A stretch of DNA of 57,353 nt from Discostella pseudostelligera (lineage: Eukaryota; Bacillariophyta; Thalassiosirophyceae; Thalassiosirales; Thalassiosiraceae), in assembly GCA_036940085.1 (NCBI GenBank), contig JALLBK010000234.1, positions 1-57,353 of the forward strand. The letters run 5' to 3'. Under the pieces are notes generated by a model that was not told where the DNA came from, did no database searches, and saw nothing but the letters and a program-made list of their open reading frames with translations. Within the stretch, counting starts at the first letter, position 1; the number at the start of each line of letters is the position of its first letter. Positions 1 to 12,189 of this stretch are shown piece after piece. Both the position numbers and the translations under genes were made by a program.

Positions 1-934
1 TTGCCTAAAAAATCTTATCGAAAAACACAAAATATTAGCTTGAGAGGACGGGCCTAATACCTACCGACTCTACCGACCATGCAAACGTCGACTTACGTAT
101 TCGTTGTACGAAACTCCTCTAGAGAGAGGAGTAACAGTTGATAGATGTCTCTAGGAGCAAATGATATGGTACGGAGGACGGACGAGGTGGTGGTATGTGC
201 TTAGAGGTACTTAGGCTGGTGGTAGGTGAGACAGTGTGTGTGAGACCTGCTCAAAGTACTTCAGTACTCTCTATTTTTGAACCCTCTCCTGTCAGGTTTA
301 TTCTCCCTGAGGGGGCTGGAGGCTCCTTGCCCTTCACGTTATGTAACCCTCTCCTTTCAGGTTTTGTTCGCGAGCCATGCCGAGAGATCAGCACAGAAGC
401 GCCCGGAAGATTCTGCTCTTGTCCGTACCGGAAAAAATGGCTCCTTCGCATTCGATCGAGGCAAGCCTACAAGACAAAGTAACGGAGCCATACATAAGCC
501 CCACCTTCACCTCACTAGTCTTCATGAAACTGCATGCAATATTCAATACCTCGCTATTGTATCTACCAAAATCAAGTGCGATCGTACATAACGAGAGTGT
601 AACCCCATGTAACGCAGCGGCTTCAGTCTTTATCTGAACACCATCTTTTATGTCGATCCTCAGACATTCGGCTGCCGAGACGCCGAAGTAAGGATCAGTA
701 CTCTAATGTTGATGAATGTGGCTCAATGCAAGGTGAGTAGATAGTTTGTCGTCGGACCTCGTCGGACCGATTGCGGGCTGTCGCGTTGGCTTGGTTGGAG
801 CAGGTGCAAATTTCCGACGACGCACCAATATTTTTTAGAGGCGTGGTATATTAATACATTATTTCTGCTGCATCCGACAGGGTTGCGACGGCCGCGATAG
901 GTTGTTCTTTGAACCTGCTGGATCTCCTTTGGAA
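1..934. other. Gene-free left edge
   Basis: No supported gene. Short overlapping ORFs in several frames have no family resemblance and start mostly at non-ATG codons. The stretch holds one imperfect direct repeat (279-299 and 344-364). The end nearest the next gene probably carries its promoter and 5' UTR. Confidence 0.5.
279..364. repeat. Imperfect 21-bp direct repeat, 65-bp spacing
   Basis: The word AACCCTCTCCTNTCAGGTTT occurs at about 279-299 and again at about 344-364, differing at one central base. Each copy resembles a pyrimidine tract plus a CAG acceptor, so these could be alternative 3' splice sites of an exon that is not recognisable here. No ORF supports that reading. Confidence 0.4.
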
Positions 935-2627
935 ATGACAGCAACATCGACATCGACAGCATCCAGTACTTTGGATAGTAGCAGTGGTTTCTCTCCCGAT
1001 CAACAGGAGAAGGCGCTCCGTAATGTCCAAGACAGACTATCAGTGGCCAAACGAGTCTTAAAAGCCGTGAAACGAGATTCCTCAAATGATAATTGTTCCG
1101 CTAAGGAAATCCGAAGGCTTAAATTGAATCTTCGCGCTGCGTTGAGCCGAGTTGAAAAGCCGGAGCAATGGAACGACTTGGACTCGAGACTGAGGCGGGT
1201 ATCTTTCGATATACCTTGTGTATCCTCCTCGACGGACAATGAGTTATCTCCAAGCGAGTGGAAGGTTCGATATGGTAAGTCTAGTTGTAGTTGGATGACA
1301 CCGTTCAATTCATGTTTCCGCCAGTCGCTAACCACTAATTGACCGTCCCCGTTCTTTCAATTCAAAGACAATTTCAAGAAGAGTCATGAACAGATCAACT
1401 CATCCGGAGGGACAATGATTTATCCAACAGGTGTAAATCCCAAGACTCGTCTCCCATTTCCTCCCCCCGTACGTCCACTTCCAATTGGTGAGCGGGGTAG
1501 TAGCTCACCTGTGCCAGAAGATACCATGTTGTTGAGTAAGGTGCCCGATCAAGTATTCAGTAGTGAGCACAATGGTCACACACTACCCAGCAATGACCGA
1601 GTCGACGAGCATCGTAGTTTCGACGCTGCACTCCATCAACTACTGATGAGTCCATCGATATCTCCAAACGAGAGGAAGGTTCGATTTTATGGTAAGCTTG
1701 GTTCACCGGTCAATTCTTATTTCTGTCGGCATACGGCTCGATGGATCCAACCTCTAATCGACCAAAAATTGTTCTTTCCAATTCTCAGATAAGATCAAGA
1801 CAAGTCATGAACAGATCTCAACCGAATGGATCGTGATGTATCCAACACGTGTAAATCCCAAATCGCGTCTCCCATTTCCTCCCCCGGTGGTTCGTCCACT
1901 TCCAATCGGTGGCTCACCCATGACAGTCGGAGACACTACATTTTCCAGTAAGCTACCCTTCCCAGTAACCACTAGCGAGCGCAATGGTCACCCCAACAAT
2001 GACCGAGTCGACGAGCGCAATAGTCCCAATTCAACTCTCGCGACTATAAAAGAGGCAGTGGCACTCTTCAAGCCTGAAAGCCTCCCGGATCTACAAAGTC
2101 TCTCGCCCACAGTAAAGAAGAAATGCAAGAAGGGACTACCGTCCAGTCCCCAAACCAATGATTTCGACCACGTCAACGATTTCGACCACGTCCATCACGA
2201 GCATTCGTACCCCTCAAAATCGGATGAATCTATCAGTGTCATGGCAACGACGAAAAGTGTCTTTCCTTCTAGACATCAAAACCATCATCACGTGGAAAGG
2301 AGCGTCAGTATCACAGAGAGTCTTCTAAGCGATGCGGATACACTTCAATGTTCCAACCATTGGAACTCTTTCCCTCAACCCAAAAAGACTTCCAGTAAAA
2401 ATTGTTCACGTCGATTCCCAAAGTCTGCATCAACATCGGAAATAGCACCACCACCACAACCATCGTCATCATCACGAAGGAATGCTACCAGTCGTCAAAA
2501 TAATAGTCATACATCGCTATCACCCAAGGCCCATCACGAGAGTTGTGATAATTTGCGCAGAGTGAAGAGTGACTTGCAATGGAGACGGGAGGATAAGCGG
2601 GAGTACAAGCAGCAGAATACGCTTTGA
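935..2627 (+). CDS. Hypothetical protein, three exons, internal exon-intron duplication
   Basis: Inferred exons are 935-1274, 1368-1691 and 1789-2627, giving about 500 residues. Both introns (93 and 97 bases) start GTAAG, end AG, are phase 1 and split the same position after a K-V-R-Y/F motif. Exons 2 and 3 both open with an SHEQI motif, followed by YPT-VNPK-RLPFPPPV and RPLPIG. The end of exon 1 (SEWKVRY) resembles the end of exon 2 (NERKVRF). So a block made of exon end, intron and exon start is present twice. The rest is polar and low in complexity, rich in Ser, His and Asn, with a basic C-terminus. No domain, signal peptide or membrane segment is visible. The start is the first in-frame ATG; an upstream 5' exon is possible. 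The function is unknown. Confidence 0.6.
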
Positions 2628-3561
2628 TTTTGATTCAATGATGAAGTTGTGGTGGGATGCATATTTATTTGTTGCATGATTCCTCTCTCCCGAAACAAAT
2701 AATGATCTGCCAAGTAGCCGCTGCTCTGCTACCCATAGATTAGTGTAGATAATATTAGGCAAGGTTTCGACATGGAAGTTCTCTCTGTCTTTTGTTCTCT
2801 CCATGCCCTGAGTTGTCGATGTGACACATCGTACAATCACACATCATGTCATCGGTCATCGCGACCTGCCCAATTTCGCCCTTCATCCCTCTTCTTCGGA
2901 TTGGGTATTGAAACACATGGCAGTTGATCCCATAAAATATAAAATGCATATGCCGAACTTGTATTCGCCATCTCTCTCATATCACTTATCCTACTTGTAC
3001 TAGATAATAGAGAGCTCTCTCGTAGAAGCAACAAAATCAAAATGCAGTGTCCATGATGAAGAATTGTGGACGGCGCCATGGAACATGGGACTGGGCGGGA
3101 CATGGGACAAAATTTTTTTTTTGCAGCTGCCCTTTATTGGGCGGGCGGCAATGCCGCCTGCGGACCTCGCACTGCGCCTCCACTTCGGGACATTTTTGTT
3201 GGCGTGATCGTAGAAGTACAAAACATCGACGTAAATCAATGAGCGATAACCATTACAGCAATGACGTACAAATAATCGCCAAATTTTCTCTTGGCATCGT
3301 CTCGAGCGAGGACACGTGGAATGCAAGGAATTGTATTGTGGCGGGAACATGGAAATTCCAAATCATATTGATTCCTTCGTGAGATCTACACAACTCTCCG
3401 TACTGCGAAGCTCTGCGAAGAGAGATCGAGAGAAGAAGAGAAGTCGGTACCATGGCGGCATTTTTGGGAGGGACGACGACGACGACGACGACATATCCAC
3501 CACGACGCCCACAACATCCATACGGAAACGAAGATCCCCAATAATACTGCGGCCAGCACCA
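2628..3561. other. Intergenic and 5' region of the AAA gene
   Basis: No gene is supported. Near the right end lie one CACGTG (3313-3318) and one GGCGGGAA (3340-3347), the two promoter words that recur across the window. An in-frame ATG at 3349 directly follows the second word. It would add 71 mostly polar residues to the AAA protein, so it is an alternative start. Confidence 0.5.
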
Positions 3562-6500
3562 ATGATAACCACCACCACATTGTGGCTAACACTGCTTCTG
3601 GGAGGGTGCTCCTGGATAAGCACGCAGGCCAAGCTACCGGTGCTTCGACGACGGCAACGCGGTACTGCTGGTGCTGGTGGTATTATATCTCTCTTCCACA
3701 ACAATAATGATTATGTGCTCAATGGCAACAAGAATGGGCGTCACTCTTCAACACCATCATCTACTATTTCATCATCCATATTGGAATCCTCCATTTTTAT
3801 GCATCGGGGTGGTTCTGCTTCTGCCAATAGTAACAACAACAACTGCAGCAGCAATACTGGCGATAAAAGGAACTCCAATCACATAGAAAACAATGATGTC
3901 ACGACAGCCAACAATCACAGTTTTGATGACTCAGTCACCACTGCCACAAGTGTAACTGTCGAAGAAGAACCTACATCTTCAACTGATACTGCTGATGTCA
4001 CTTCCGCTGAGAATTTGGCTGCGAATAATGCTGATGATCATTCCTCATCCAATTCACAAGGCAAAAATCAATCGACAACTACACGCAAACGATCCAATGC
4101 CGTGGGTGACCCAGATGGGAATTCTTCCGATGATGACGACGATGATGAAAATAGGGAAGAAGAAGTCGAAGAGTTGTTGAATGAGATATTAATGGAAACG
4201 GTAGTAGATGACAGTGGCGGTAGTGGCATCGGCGGTGATGGTCATGCACATGTCGTCGATGGGGAGAATGATTCCTATTCAGGATTTGATACCTTGGTGG
4301 AAATGGCCGAGGTGCGTAATACAATGAAACGACGTATATCCGAGATGGAGGAGGAGATATTATTGCGTAGGAGAAAGCGGGGGAATGGTGTGTTGGAAGT
4401 TGATGATGATGTAGGAGAGGGAGGTGTAAATGATCATCATCGTAATGAGGAGGAAGAAGCGGTGGACGTCGAGGATGAAAAAGAGGATGAAGACCATGTG
4501 GGAAATGAGGAGTTTATTTCATTGGATGACGACTCAACCATTGGTCAAGGTGCAGATGATGCCGATTATGAAACATCCTCGTCATCCATAACATCGTATC
4601 ATCTTGCTGGAACTGATGTCACCAGGGACGATGGCATACTAAAACGTCAACGCAAATACAAGCGAACATTACTACGGGATGGGGGAGGTGATGGTGATGG
4701 AGGAGGGGGGACTACGAAAAAGGGCATATTTGGGGTGGGCAAGAAGCACAAGGATAACTCGGATAGGAAAGTAGAAGAGACTGAAGCAGCTGCAGCAGCA
4801 CCGACTTCTACTTCCCTGGTCCTCACCACCATTGACCCTACAACCTTGGACAATATGCTAATTTCTGCATTTCAATCAATGATCTATCTACCGCCACCAT
4901 CATTGCTCAGTGCTGGAGAAGCAGAAGGAGGAGTTGCAAGGCCTCCTCTCTTACCCTCACCGGGGGGCAGCGAGTCACTACGAAATGTCGATGTGTCATC
5001 GCGTAGGCGATTGGATCGACGGACACTGTACCATGGTCTTATGGCAGAGTTGGGCGGAACTCATCATTCATACAAGCTAGAGAATGGTAATGACGACACT
5101 TCTTCACCGACTGCTGGCAAGAAAAACACCATTAACAATTCAAAGAAGAACAATTCCATTGATTCCATGATACGACGGCGATATCTTGACCCCGAAACGT
5201 CGCGCTTGCTCAAGGGGGCATTGAGTTTGGCGTGTCAGCCTAAATGGAGGGAAAAACTGATGGCGACAGTGCCTGGCAATAATGTCGAAGAAGAGCGGGT
5301 GGATCTGTCGGAAAACGGACGTTTGGATGCCGATGTGAATCGTAGAGATGAGGATGGGGGCGAAGGAGAGGAGCATGAGGAGGTCGAACAGGAGGTAGCA
5401 CTGCCCTCTTGGTGGCATCGTGGAGGAGTATGCCTCTTCCCACCGAATGATGATATCAGTGCCTCGTACCCCATTGGTAAGAGAGGACCGTCTGTTCAGC
5501 AACCGCGGTCATTCATGGGAGGACAAGGAGGCAGTATGGACGGTGGCGGACCTCACCGGGGATTCTTTGGTCCAGAGATAATCAATGATGATGAAGGCAA
5601 CGACGGATTATCCTCTTCCGGAGGTGGTGCCCCCAGCGAGAAGCCATGGAGATGTACCATGGGAATGCAAGAAACTGTGGCGCTGGCCCTTGCTCACTCA
5701 CTATCGTGTGGCATGGCGCTTATCGACGACAAGGCTCTGGCGGGAGTTCGTGAGTCGGTTGAAAAGTCTTTGGACGAGCTAGTGGCAGCGACAGTGACGC
5801 CCTCGATACAAAACGAGGAAGTTGCAGGAGATAGCGATTCAGTCGTCGAGCGAACTCTTCAGACCCCTACGATCAATCCAGAGGAACTACGCAATTCAGT
5901 ATTGTTAGGTCATTTGGTACGTCTTGCCAATGAAGGCAAACTTGGCTGGAGAAATCACATCAAACGATTAGATACAGATCGGGATAATTCAGATGTTACC
6001 CTACGAGACGATAAGGGCAGTTATGCGTTTGGCAAAATATCCGATCGCATGACACGCGACATGGAGTTAGGGTTGGATGATCCGAACGATGATCTTGCAG
6101 TGGAGAGTTTGCGTTTGATGAAGAATGATGAACAGCATTGGTTCGAATCCATCGATACCACGCAAGATGACGCAGGCACTGTATACGAAACATCCTCTAG
6201 TCACCCGCTACCACTCATATTATTCCTCCGATCTGATTCGTCGCCCAATATCCTGAAGTCCAAGCCTGCCGTCGAGTGCCTCGCTCAAGAGTGTGTTAAA
6301 AAGGACGGCATTCATTTGCTCATGTTGGGCGGGAAAGGAATCGATGCGTCCTCGACAACCTTGCCTGGAAAGAGTGGACAAGCCAGCTTGGCGAGCGGAG
6401 GGACGAATCGACGACCTTCTCCGATAAAACATCAGCAGGGGGTTAGTGGAGGAGGCAGCGGTGGTCCATTTTCGTTCATGTCCAACATTCCGCCGGGCTC

Positions 6501-9500
6501 ACCTGAGTTCAATGCCCATATGCAAAATCTACGTCAGCAATTTCCAGGTCAACCTCAGGGTGGGTCATTTAGTGAGAATAATGCCAACGCCTCAGGAGTC
6601 AACGATCCCGAAGGTTCCCGACGGTTCAATATTTTCCTAGCGCGTACTGTTGACCCGTTGGGTAAACCTCAAATAATGGGAACAATTGCACCACCCCAGG
6701 CTGGGAATTTGTTTCCAACGATATTGGCGAACATGGCTAGAGAAAATTTGCGTAAGATTCATGAAATTGGCATCGATGAGGATAATGAGGAACAGGCAAT
6801 GTTCATTAAGCAAATGGAAGACTTGGCGAGTCAGGCACAACAACAAATGGGCAACACACAGCAAGGAGTAGATGGTAGCAACACTTCAAATGGAGATGAC
6901 GCTCTTAAAGCTGCGTTTTTCAATGCGACCATCACTTCACCATTTGGAAGCGAAATCCTTAGAAGACCAGATGATCGGGAGGGCGAGAGTGGGTCACCCA
7001 TGAATTCGTTCCTTCCACCTAACGAAAACGTCCGTCGAGCCATCCAGGATGCTATGTCAGGAGTCATTGAGCGCATGGCCCAAATGTCGGCATCTGCTTC
7101 TAGTGGAGGGGCAGGCATACCCATGAACGTTGCTAGGGCATTCTCCCAGGTCCTTACCAATGAAAATTTACGCCGCGGTATTGCTGAGAACTTATCCCGC
7201 GCGGCACCAGCTCTTATCGATCCGAGATGTCAAGGAGTCATGTTGTCTGTTTACGTGCCTCCTGGACCCGATCACCCAAATAAGGGTATGATGCCGGGAG
7301 ATCAATTCAAACAGGGCGGAAGAGAGAGTGCTGCACCAGAGGCACACACTAGTCATCAGCCTGCGATGGCAGAGAAAACTGACGTTTCACATGGAATGGG
7401 AGGGTGGTTGAATAAAATATTATCATCTTCGGATAAGGGAAAGCTTCGTAGTGAAGAAGAGACAACTTCGTCTACTTTCGCAACTGCTGAATCCGATGCT
7501 AATGCGACTACAGGCGCAACCGAGGACAAGATGAAGGGGGATGAAGCAGAACGCAACCCCGCGGAGAAAGATCCGATCATTGGCCAGCAAGATTCTTCGA
7601 AAGCTTCCAAACAAACCTTATCAACAAAGAGCAAAAAGAACAAGCGCGAAAGATATTTAGATCGGGCTCAAACACTTGCAGTTGCTGCGGCAGCTCTAGC
7701 TGGTGCAAAGAAGAATCTTAACAATCAGTCCGATGGCGACAACCGACCAGTTCATGTCAAATTAACGCCTGATCAAAAAGCCGAACGAAATCTAATCCGG
7801 CTTCAGGCTTTGTGTCGTCACGTCCCTCTCACCGCTCCCCTTGATCCCGTCCGCCGGCGCTCATGGGATGCATGGTGTGATCGCGAGGAAGGCTCGGTCA
7901 TTTTCAGGAAGAATAGACGAACTTTGATGCATCATTTATCCCGCCGTAATCTAAGTATTGATTCGAAGTCAGGGACAAGAGGTGCTGGTGTAGTACTGCG
8001 GCAGATGATGAGTGTACGCGAAATTGGCGAGGACGAGATGGACGATGTTATTAAGTGCGCAGTGGAGTTTGAGGCAGGGAAAAGCCAACGTCATCATGTG
8101 AGTGTCGTTGAATTCAACATGATTGCGGGTTTTGGCAGAATCCGATGTACTAACTCTACTGTCCCTATTTGTATGATTCAGGAATCACCATGGGGTATGG
8201 TTGCCAAACCATCTCTTCCTGCTGATAAATCATTGGTAAACTTTCTTCATGATGATGATTCCGATGCTTCGAATGATGAGAAGGTACAGAAGGCAAATCA
8301 GTTCATTCACCCAGGCTCCCTCGAGTCAGCACTTTCATTAATTTGTGGGGTTAGCCCCTCCCCTGGGTCTCATGGTTCCATGTCATCATCCTCAGGTGGA
8401 GTCCTCGCTTCTCACCGTACCAAGGAGGATTTGGTGGCACTAGCCCAAGACAAACACGAACGTGCACTTATCCCAAACTGTGTATCGCCCCAGGACATCG
8501 GTGTCACGTATGACATGATTGGTGGACTGGATGAGGTGAAGGAGCTGTTGCGCCAGAGTATTACTTATCCGCTGAAGTTCCCACACTTGTACAGCGAGGG
8601 AATTGCGCGAGAGGCAGTCAAAGGCGTGCTTTTGTTTGGTCCACCAGGCACAGGTGAGCGCTTTACCACGATGCTATTTCATCCCTTCGCAATATATTTA
8701 ATCTTCAATCTCTCACTTTGTCACTTAAACCCCACTTCAGGTAAAACAATGCTTGCGAAGGCAGTGGCAACAGAAGGAGGGGCCAGCTTTTTGAGTGTGG
8801 ATGCATCCTCTGTTGAAAATAAATGGCTAGGAGAGTCAGAAAAGAATGCGAAGGCGGTGTTTACATTAGCGCGACGATTGGCTCCGTGTGTCATATTCAT
8901 TGATGAGGTGGACAGTCTTCTGTCAAGCAGAGAAGGAAGTTCGGATGACTCGGCGCACGGAACATTGACTAGTGTTAAAACTGTGAGTACACCCGAATTT
9001 GCTCATATTATGTGCCAATGTGGGAATGTTCTTCGCTCATATCACTTTTATTTACTCACTGATGGTTGCTTCTCTCCAGACGATGATGAGTGAGTGGGAC
9101 GGACTCAATTCGGGAACAAATGGAAAGGGCGACGCTGGATCAGACCGAGTCGTTGTAATTGGATCAACCAATCGTCCATTTGACTTGGATGAGGCAGTCC
9201 TTCGACGATTTCCGCGCAGAATATTAGTAGATCTGCCAGATCTTGATACAAGACGTGAAATATTAGAAGTTACGCTCGCGGAGAATCGACTTGGACCTGA
9301 CGTGAACTTGACGATGATCGCCGAGAGGCTCGAGGGCTACACTGGATCAGATCTCAAGGAAGTGTGCCGAGAGGCCGTGGTGCAAATTAGTCACGAACAA
9401 GCGAGGATGTTGGATAGGGGAGAATTACTGGACGACAATGATGAAAAATATTTAGAGACTGCTGGATCGGGATTTCAAATGCTAAGACCAGTAACCATGA

Positions 9501-9655
9501 AAGACTTTGAGAATGCCATGCGCAAATTGAAGCGAAGTGTTTCTGAAACAGGCCGTGAGTTAGCCAAAGTCTGGGATTGGAATGATGAGTATGGCGAAAT
9601 CAAAAAGACAAACAAGAAGGACTCTCTGCCGCAGATGATGAACATGTTTCTATAG
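3562..9655 (+). CDS. Giant AAA ATPase, Msp1/ATAD1-like C-terminal domain
   Basis: Exons are 3562-8653, 8741-8982 and 9080-9655, giving about 1,969 residues. Msp1/ATAD1-type AAA proteins extract mislocalised membrane proteins; plants have related large forms. The C-terminal third shows [17 protein letters not shown], Walker A GPPGTGKT (restored only after splicing), Walker [27 protein letters not shown] with its two arginines, and [12 protein letters not shown]. The N-terminal two thirds is acidic and low in complexity, with runs of Asp, Glu, Gly and Asn. The chosen start gives a hydrophobic opening ([13 protein letters not shown], ending TQA) that could be a signal peptide or an Msp1-like anchor. 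An in-frame ATG at 3349 is the alternative. Intron 1 (87 bases) interrupts the Walker A glycine codon; intron 2 is 97 bases. The AAA family call is strong; substrate and location are inference. Confidence 0.85.
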
Positions 9656-9780
9656 ACATAATTAGGCTACAATAACATAAGCAGTATAGATACTAACCAA
9701 CAAGAAGGACTCTCTGCCGCAGATGATGAACAGGTTTCTATAGACATAATTAGGCTAACATAAGCAGTATAGATACTAAC
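9611..9780. repeat. Tandem duplication of the AAA gene's 3' end
   Basis: Copy 1 spans 9611-9698 and copy 2 spans 9699-9780. Copy 1 contains the last codons of the AAA gene, its TAG stop and the following flank. Copy 2 repeats this with a Met-to-Arg substitution (MMNMFL becomes MMNRFL) and a small deletion in the flank. Copy 2 lies after the functional stop, so it is a non-coding ghost of the C-terminus. Confidence 0.9.
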
Positions 9781-9828
9781 TCTAAAAAATGCAAGAAATA
9801 GAAGTAGTACGTTATCTACATTTCCTAC

Positions 9829-12189
9829 TCAAATATTCGAGGCATTGTTTGAACCGTGCATTTGCATCTGCCGCATCATCTGCATCATTTGATTCATCTG
9901 TGCATGTTGTTGCTTAATCATCTCTTGCATTTGCTCAACAGTAAGATTATTGTTGAATGCATTATTCGCATCGTTGTTTGGTGTCATCACGGAAGGAGCA
10001 GGCGGAGGTTGCATCGGCGGTGGCGGCGGAGGCTGCATTGGCGGCGGGGGCGGCGCCATCGATGGAGGCGGATGAGGAGCGATGCCTTCAATAGGTATAC
10101 CGCAACTTCCTCCCATTGGTCCCATACCAAATGGGTCAGAGTAGGATGTATGTGTTGCCGATAGATCGTGTGCATCGAACGCCGAGTTCTTGATTAAATC
10201 GGTTGATGGATTCGGAGCAGAAATGGGAATCAAACCACCTATTGCACACCCGCTGTAGTTCTGGTCCGACTGCATGATATGCTTTCTTGGTTGGTGTTCT
10301 TGGGTAGCCGGAACAACGCCTGCGAACAACCCCGCAGCCATGTGCAATTTGCGAGATTTCTCCGCTTCGGCGTCTTCATCCAGCTGTGGTGCCACGGAAG
10401 AAGTGATCGGAACGAATGAAGTTGGAGTGGTATACGCTTGATGTGGCAATGCTTGCAAGCCCATGGCTGGGTCGCAATCACTACCTCCGGCATTTCCACC
10501 TAAAACACCTGTTACCAAGCTTGGACGCATGCCAACCGTCGGATTGTTCCCAAAGAAGCCACTTCCATGCAATGAGTTAATCTCCACACAATTTTCTGGT
10601 ATTGCCTTAGAATTGTTTGGGATGAACTGCGACGAGAGAAACGGTGCAGTGTTGTCAACAGCATTTCTACCTGGCATGGTATCAAACCCCAATAGGTCGA
10701 CGCTGCCACCGACATTTCCGGTAGGAATATCCACCGAGAATGAAGTGGAACTTGCTCCAAATATATCTACCTGAGACATAATAGGATTGCTACCAAAATC
10801 CAACAAGTCTGCTCCGTCATCACTACTATTGCTCACCGCTGCACCACCGTTGCCATTACTAAACTGCTCTCTACCATCACTCCCAAGACCATCATCACCT
10901 AATAAATCCACCACGCCAACCTTCTCCAGTTCCAACCGTTGCATCTCCTCAAGGTACTCCACTGCATCTTCCAATGTCTTCTTCTTCCTAATGTATTCCG
11001 GATCGGATTCAATACTAGTACTACGCTCAAGTTCGGCAAGTTGTTGAGCACGAGCCATGGGATCATCGGAGTAACCTTTTCTTAACGATGCAATCTTTTG
11101 TTGTTGCTTGACTTTATGCTGTTCTAATTCATACTTGGCTGAATCGATCATGTCCTGAAGGGAATGGGCGGCACCAACAACTAGTTTCCCACCACCATGA
11201 GCAGTAGTATTGGAGGAGTATCCACCCCCAAAACTATCGGTGGCACTCGATCCAGCCAAATTGGATCGAGTCTGTTGGAATCGTTGTTGTTCCTTAAGTT
11301 GAATTTGTTTCAATTGCCGTTCCTCGGCGGCCATTTTTGATCGGAGGACTTTGTACCGTCCCTCATCGGTGATGTATCCCACTTGCTTCATACTGCCAAT
11401 GGGTACCAATGATTCCGCAGGAGATTGCTGCTGCTGTTGCATTCGCATCTGACGAAGATTGTTTGGATTGGACACTATTCCATGCAACTTGATTGCTGCC
11501 ATTCGGACTGGATGGCCCTTATCGACGGAACCACCGCGTAGTTTTAAGAGTGTGGCAGATGCTCGTGTACCCAATTGTGCAAGTTGCTGACCTATCCCCT
11601 CGGAGCTTAAAGCAATGTCATTCTCCCCACCACGGGCCCTACCCTCTGTGTTCAATATATCTTCCACCATCTGCTGCTCTATCAATGCCGTATTCAAATT
11701 TCGCAATGGTTCTACTGCCATTTCAATTCTATACAACAATTCTCCATTCATGATGCATGATTCACTCCCGTACAATAAGACATGTTGTATCAGGTGAATG
11801 GTCTTAGTCAACACCAATACTGAATGCTGTGTGAATTTCAGCAAGGTGAGATCTAACAAAATGTGCCACATCTCATCCGCGACGGATTCCCCATGAGGTA
11901 CCACATTTGCAGTGGTAGCATCTCCCAATAAATTTACATTGCTACTGCTGCTAACACGATACCCATATGTGAAGGAAGCTGCACGGTTCATTTCGAGTGT
12001 GGACAGATATTGCACACCATCATCGTAAAGTGAGGCAGCTAACATAGTTTGAATGGGGGTGGGTTGTCGATATGTTGTAGAATACACTAGCTTTTGCAGC
12101 TTCGCTTGGGATTGTTGAGGTGTTGAGAGCGATGGGAAGAGGTTGAGGGCATTGCTTAATGCGTTGTCCACGCTGTTGCTTGCAAACAT
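9829..12189 (-). CDS. ENTH/ANTH-like putative clathrin-adaptor protein
   Basis: About 786 residues, intronless. Residues of roughly 30-240 are helical and resemble an ENTH-type fold, such as epsin or the AP-4 partner tepsin: a helix with HLIQHVLLYGSESC is followed by GGSVDKGHPVR, comparable to the conserved segment before the last ENTH helix. The middle has a charged coiled-coil stretch (about 300-450). After it come DLLG, DLLDFG and another DLLGFD, which fit clathrin-box or adaptor-binding DLL motifs. The tail has proline runs and ends in a Met/Gln-rich helix. The likely role is cargo or coat recruitment at endosome or TGN membranes; this is inferred from motifs. The start is the first true ATG. 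A longer reading would need TTG. It is convergent with the AAA gene and separated from it by the duplicated 3' flank. Confidence 0.6.
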   Translation of the reverse strand: MFASNSVDNALSNALNLFPSLSTPQQSQAKLQKLVYSTTYRQPTPIQTMLAASLYDDGVQYLSTLEMNRAASFTYGYRVSSSSNVNLLGDATTANVVPHGESVADEMWHILLDLTLLKFTQHSVLVLTKTIHLIQHVLLYGSESCIMNGELLYRIEMAVEPLRNLNTALIEQQMVEDILNTEGRARGGENDIALSSEGIGQQLAQLGTRASATLLKLRGGSVDKGHPVRMAAIKLHGIVSNPNNLRQMRMQQQQQSPAESLVPIGSMKQVGYITDEGRYKVLRSKMAAEERQLKQIQLKEQQRFQQTRSNLAGSSATDSFGGGYSSNTTAHGGGKLVVGAAHSLQDMIDSAKYELEQHKVKQQQKIASLRKGYSDDPMARAQQLAELERSTSIESDPEYIRKKKTLEDAVEYLEEMQRLELEKVGVVDLLGDDGLGSDGREQFSNGNGGAAVSNSSDDGADLLDFGSNPIMSQVDIFGASSTSFSVDIPTGNVGGSVDLLGFDTMPGRNAVDNTAPFLSSQFIPNNSKAIPENCVEINSLHGSGFFGNNPTVGMRPSLVTGVLGGNAGGSDCDPAMGLQALPHQAYTTPTSFVPITSSVAPQLDEDAEAEKSRKLHMAAGLFAGVVPATQEHQPRKHIMQSDQNYSGCAIGGLIPISAPNPSTDLIKNSAFDAHDLSATHTSYSDPFGMGPMGGSCGIPIEGIAPHPPPSMAPPPPPMQPPPPPPMQPPPAPSVMTPNNDANNAFNNNLTVEQMQEMIKQQHAQMNQMMQMMRQMQMHGSNNASNI

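Noticed and set aside
195..637. Overlapping short ORFs at the left edge
   Set aside because: Three frames are open at once, with no conserved motif and unsuitable composition.
6139..6152. tRNA B-box-like GGTTCGAATCC
   Set aside because: It lies in the coding frame of the AAA gene and no cloverleaf or A box could be placed around it.
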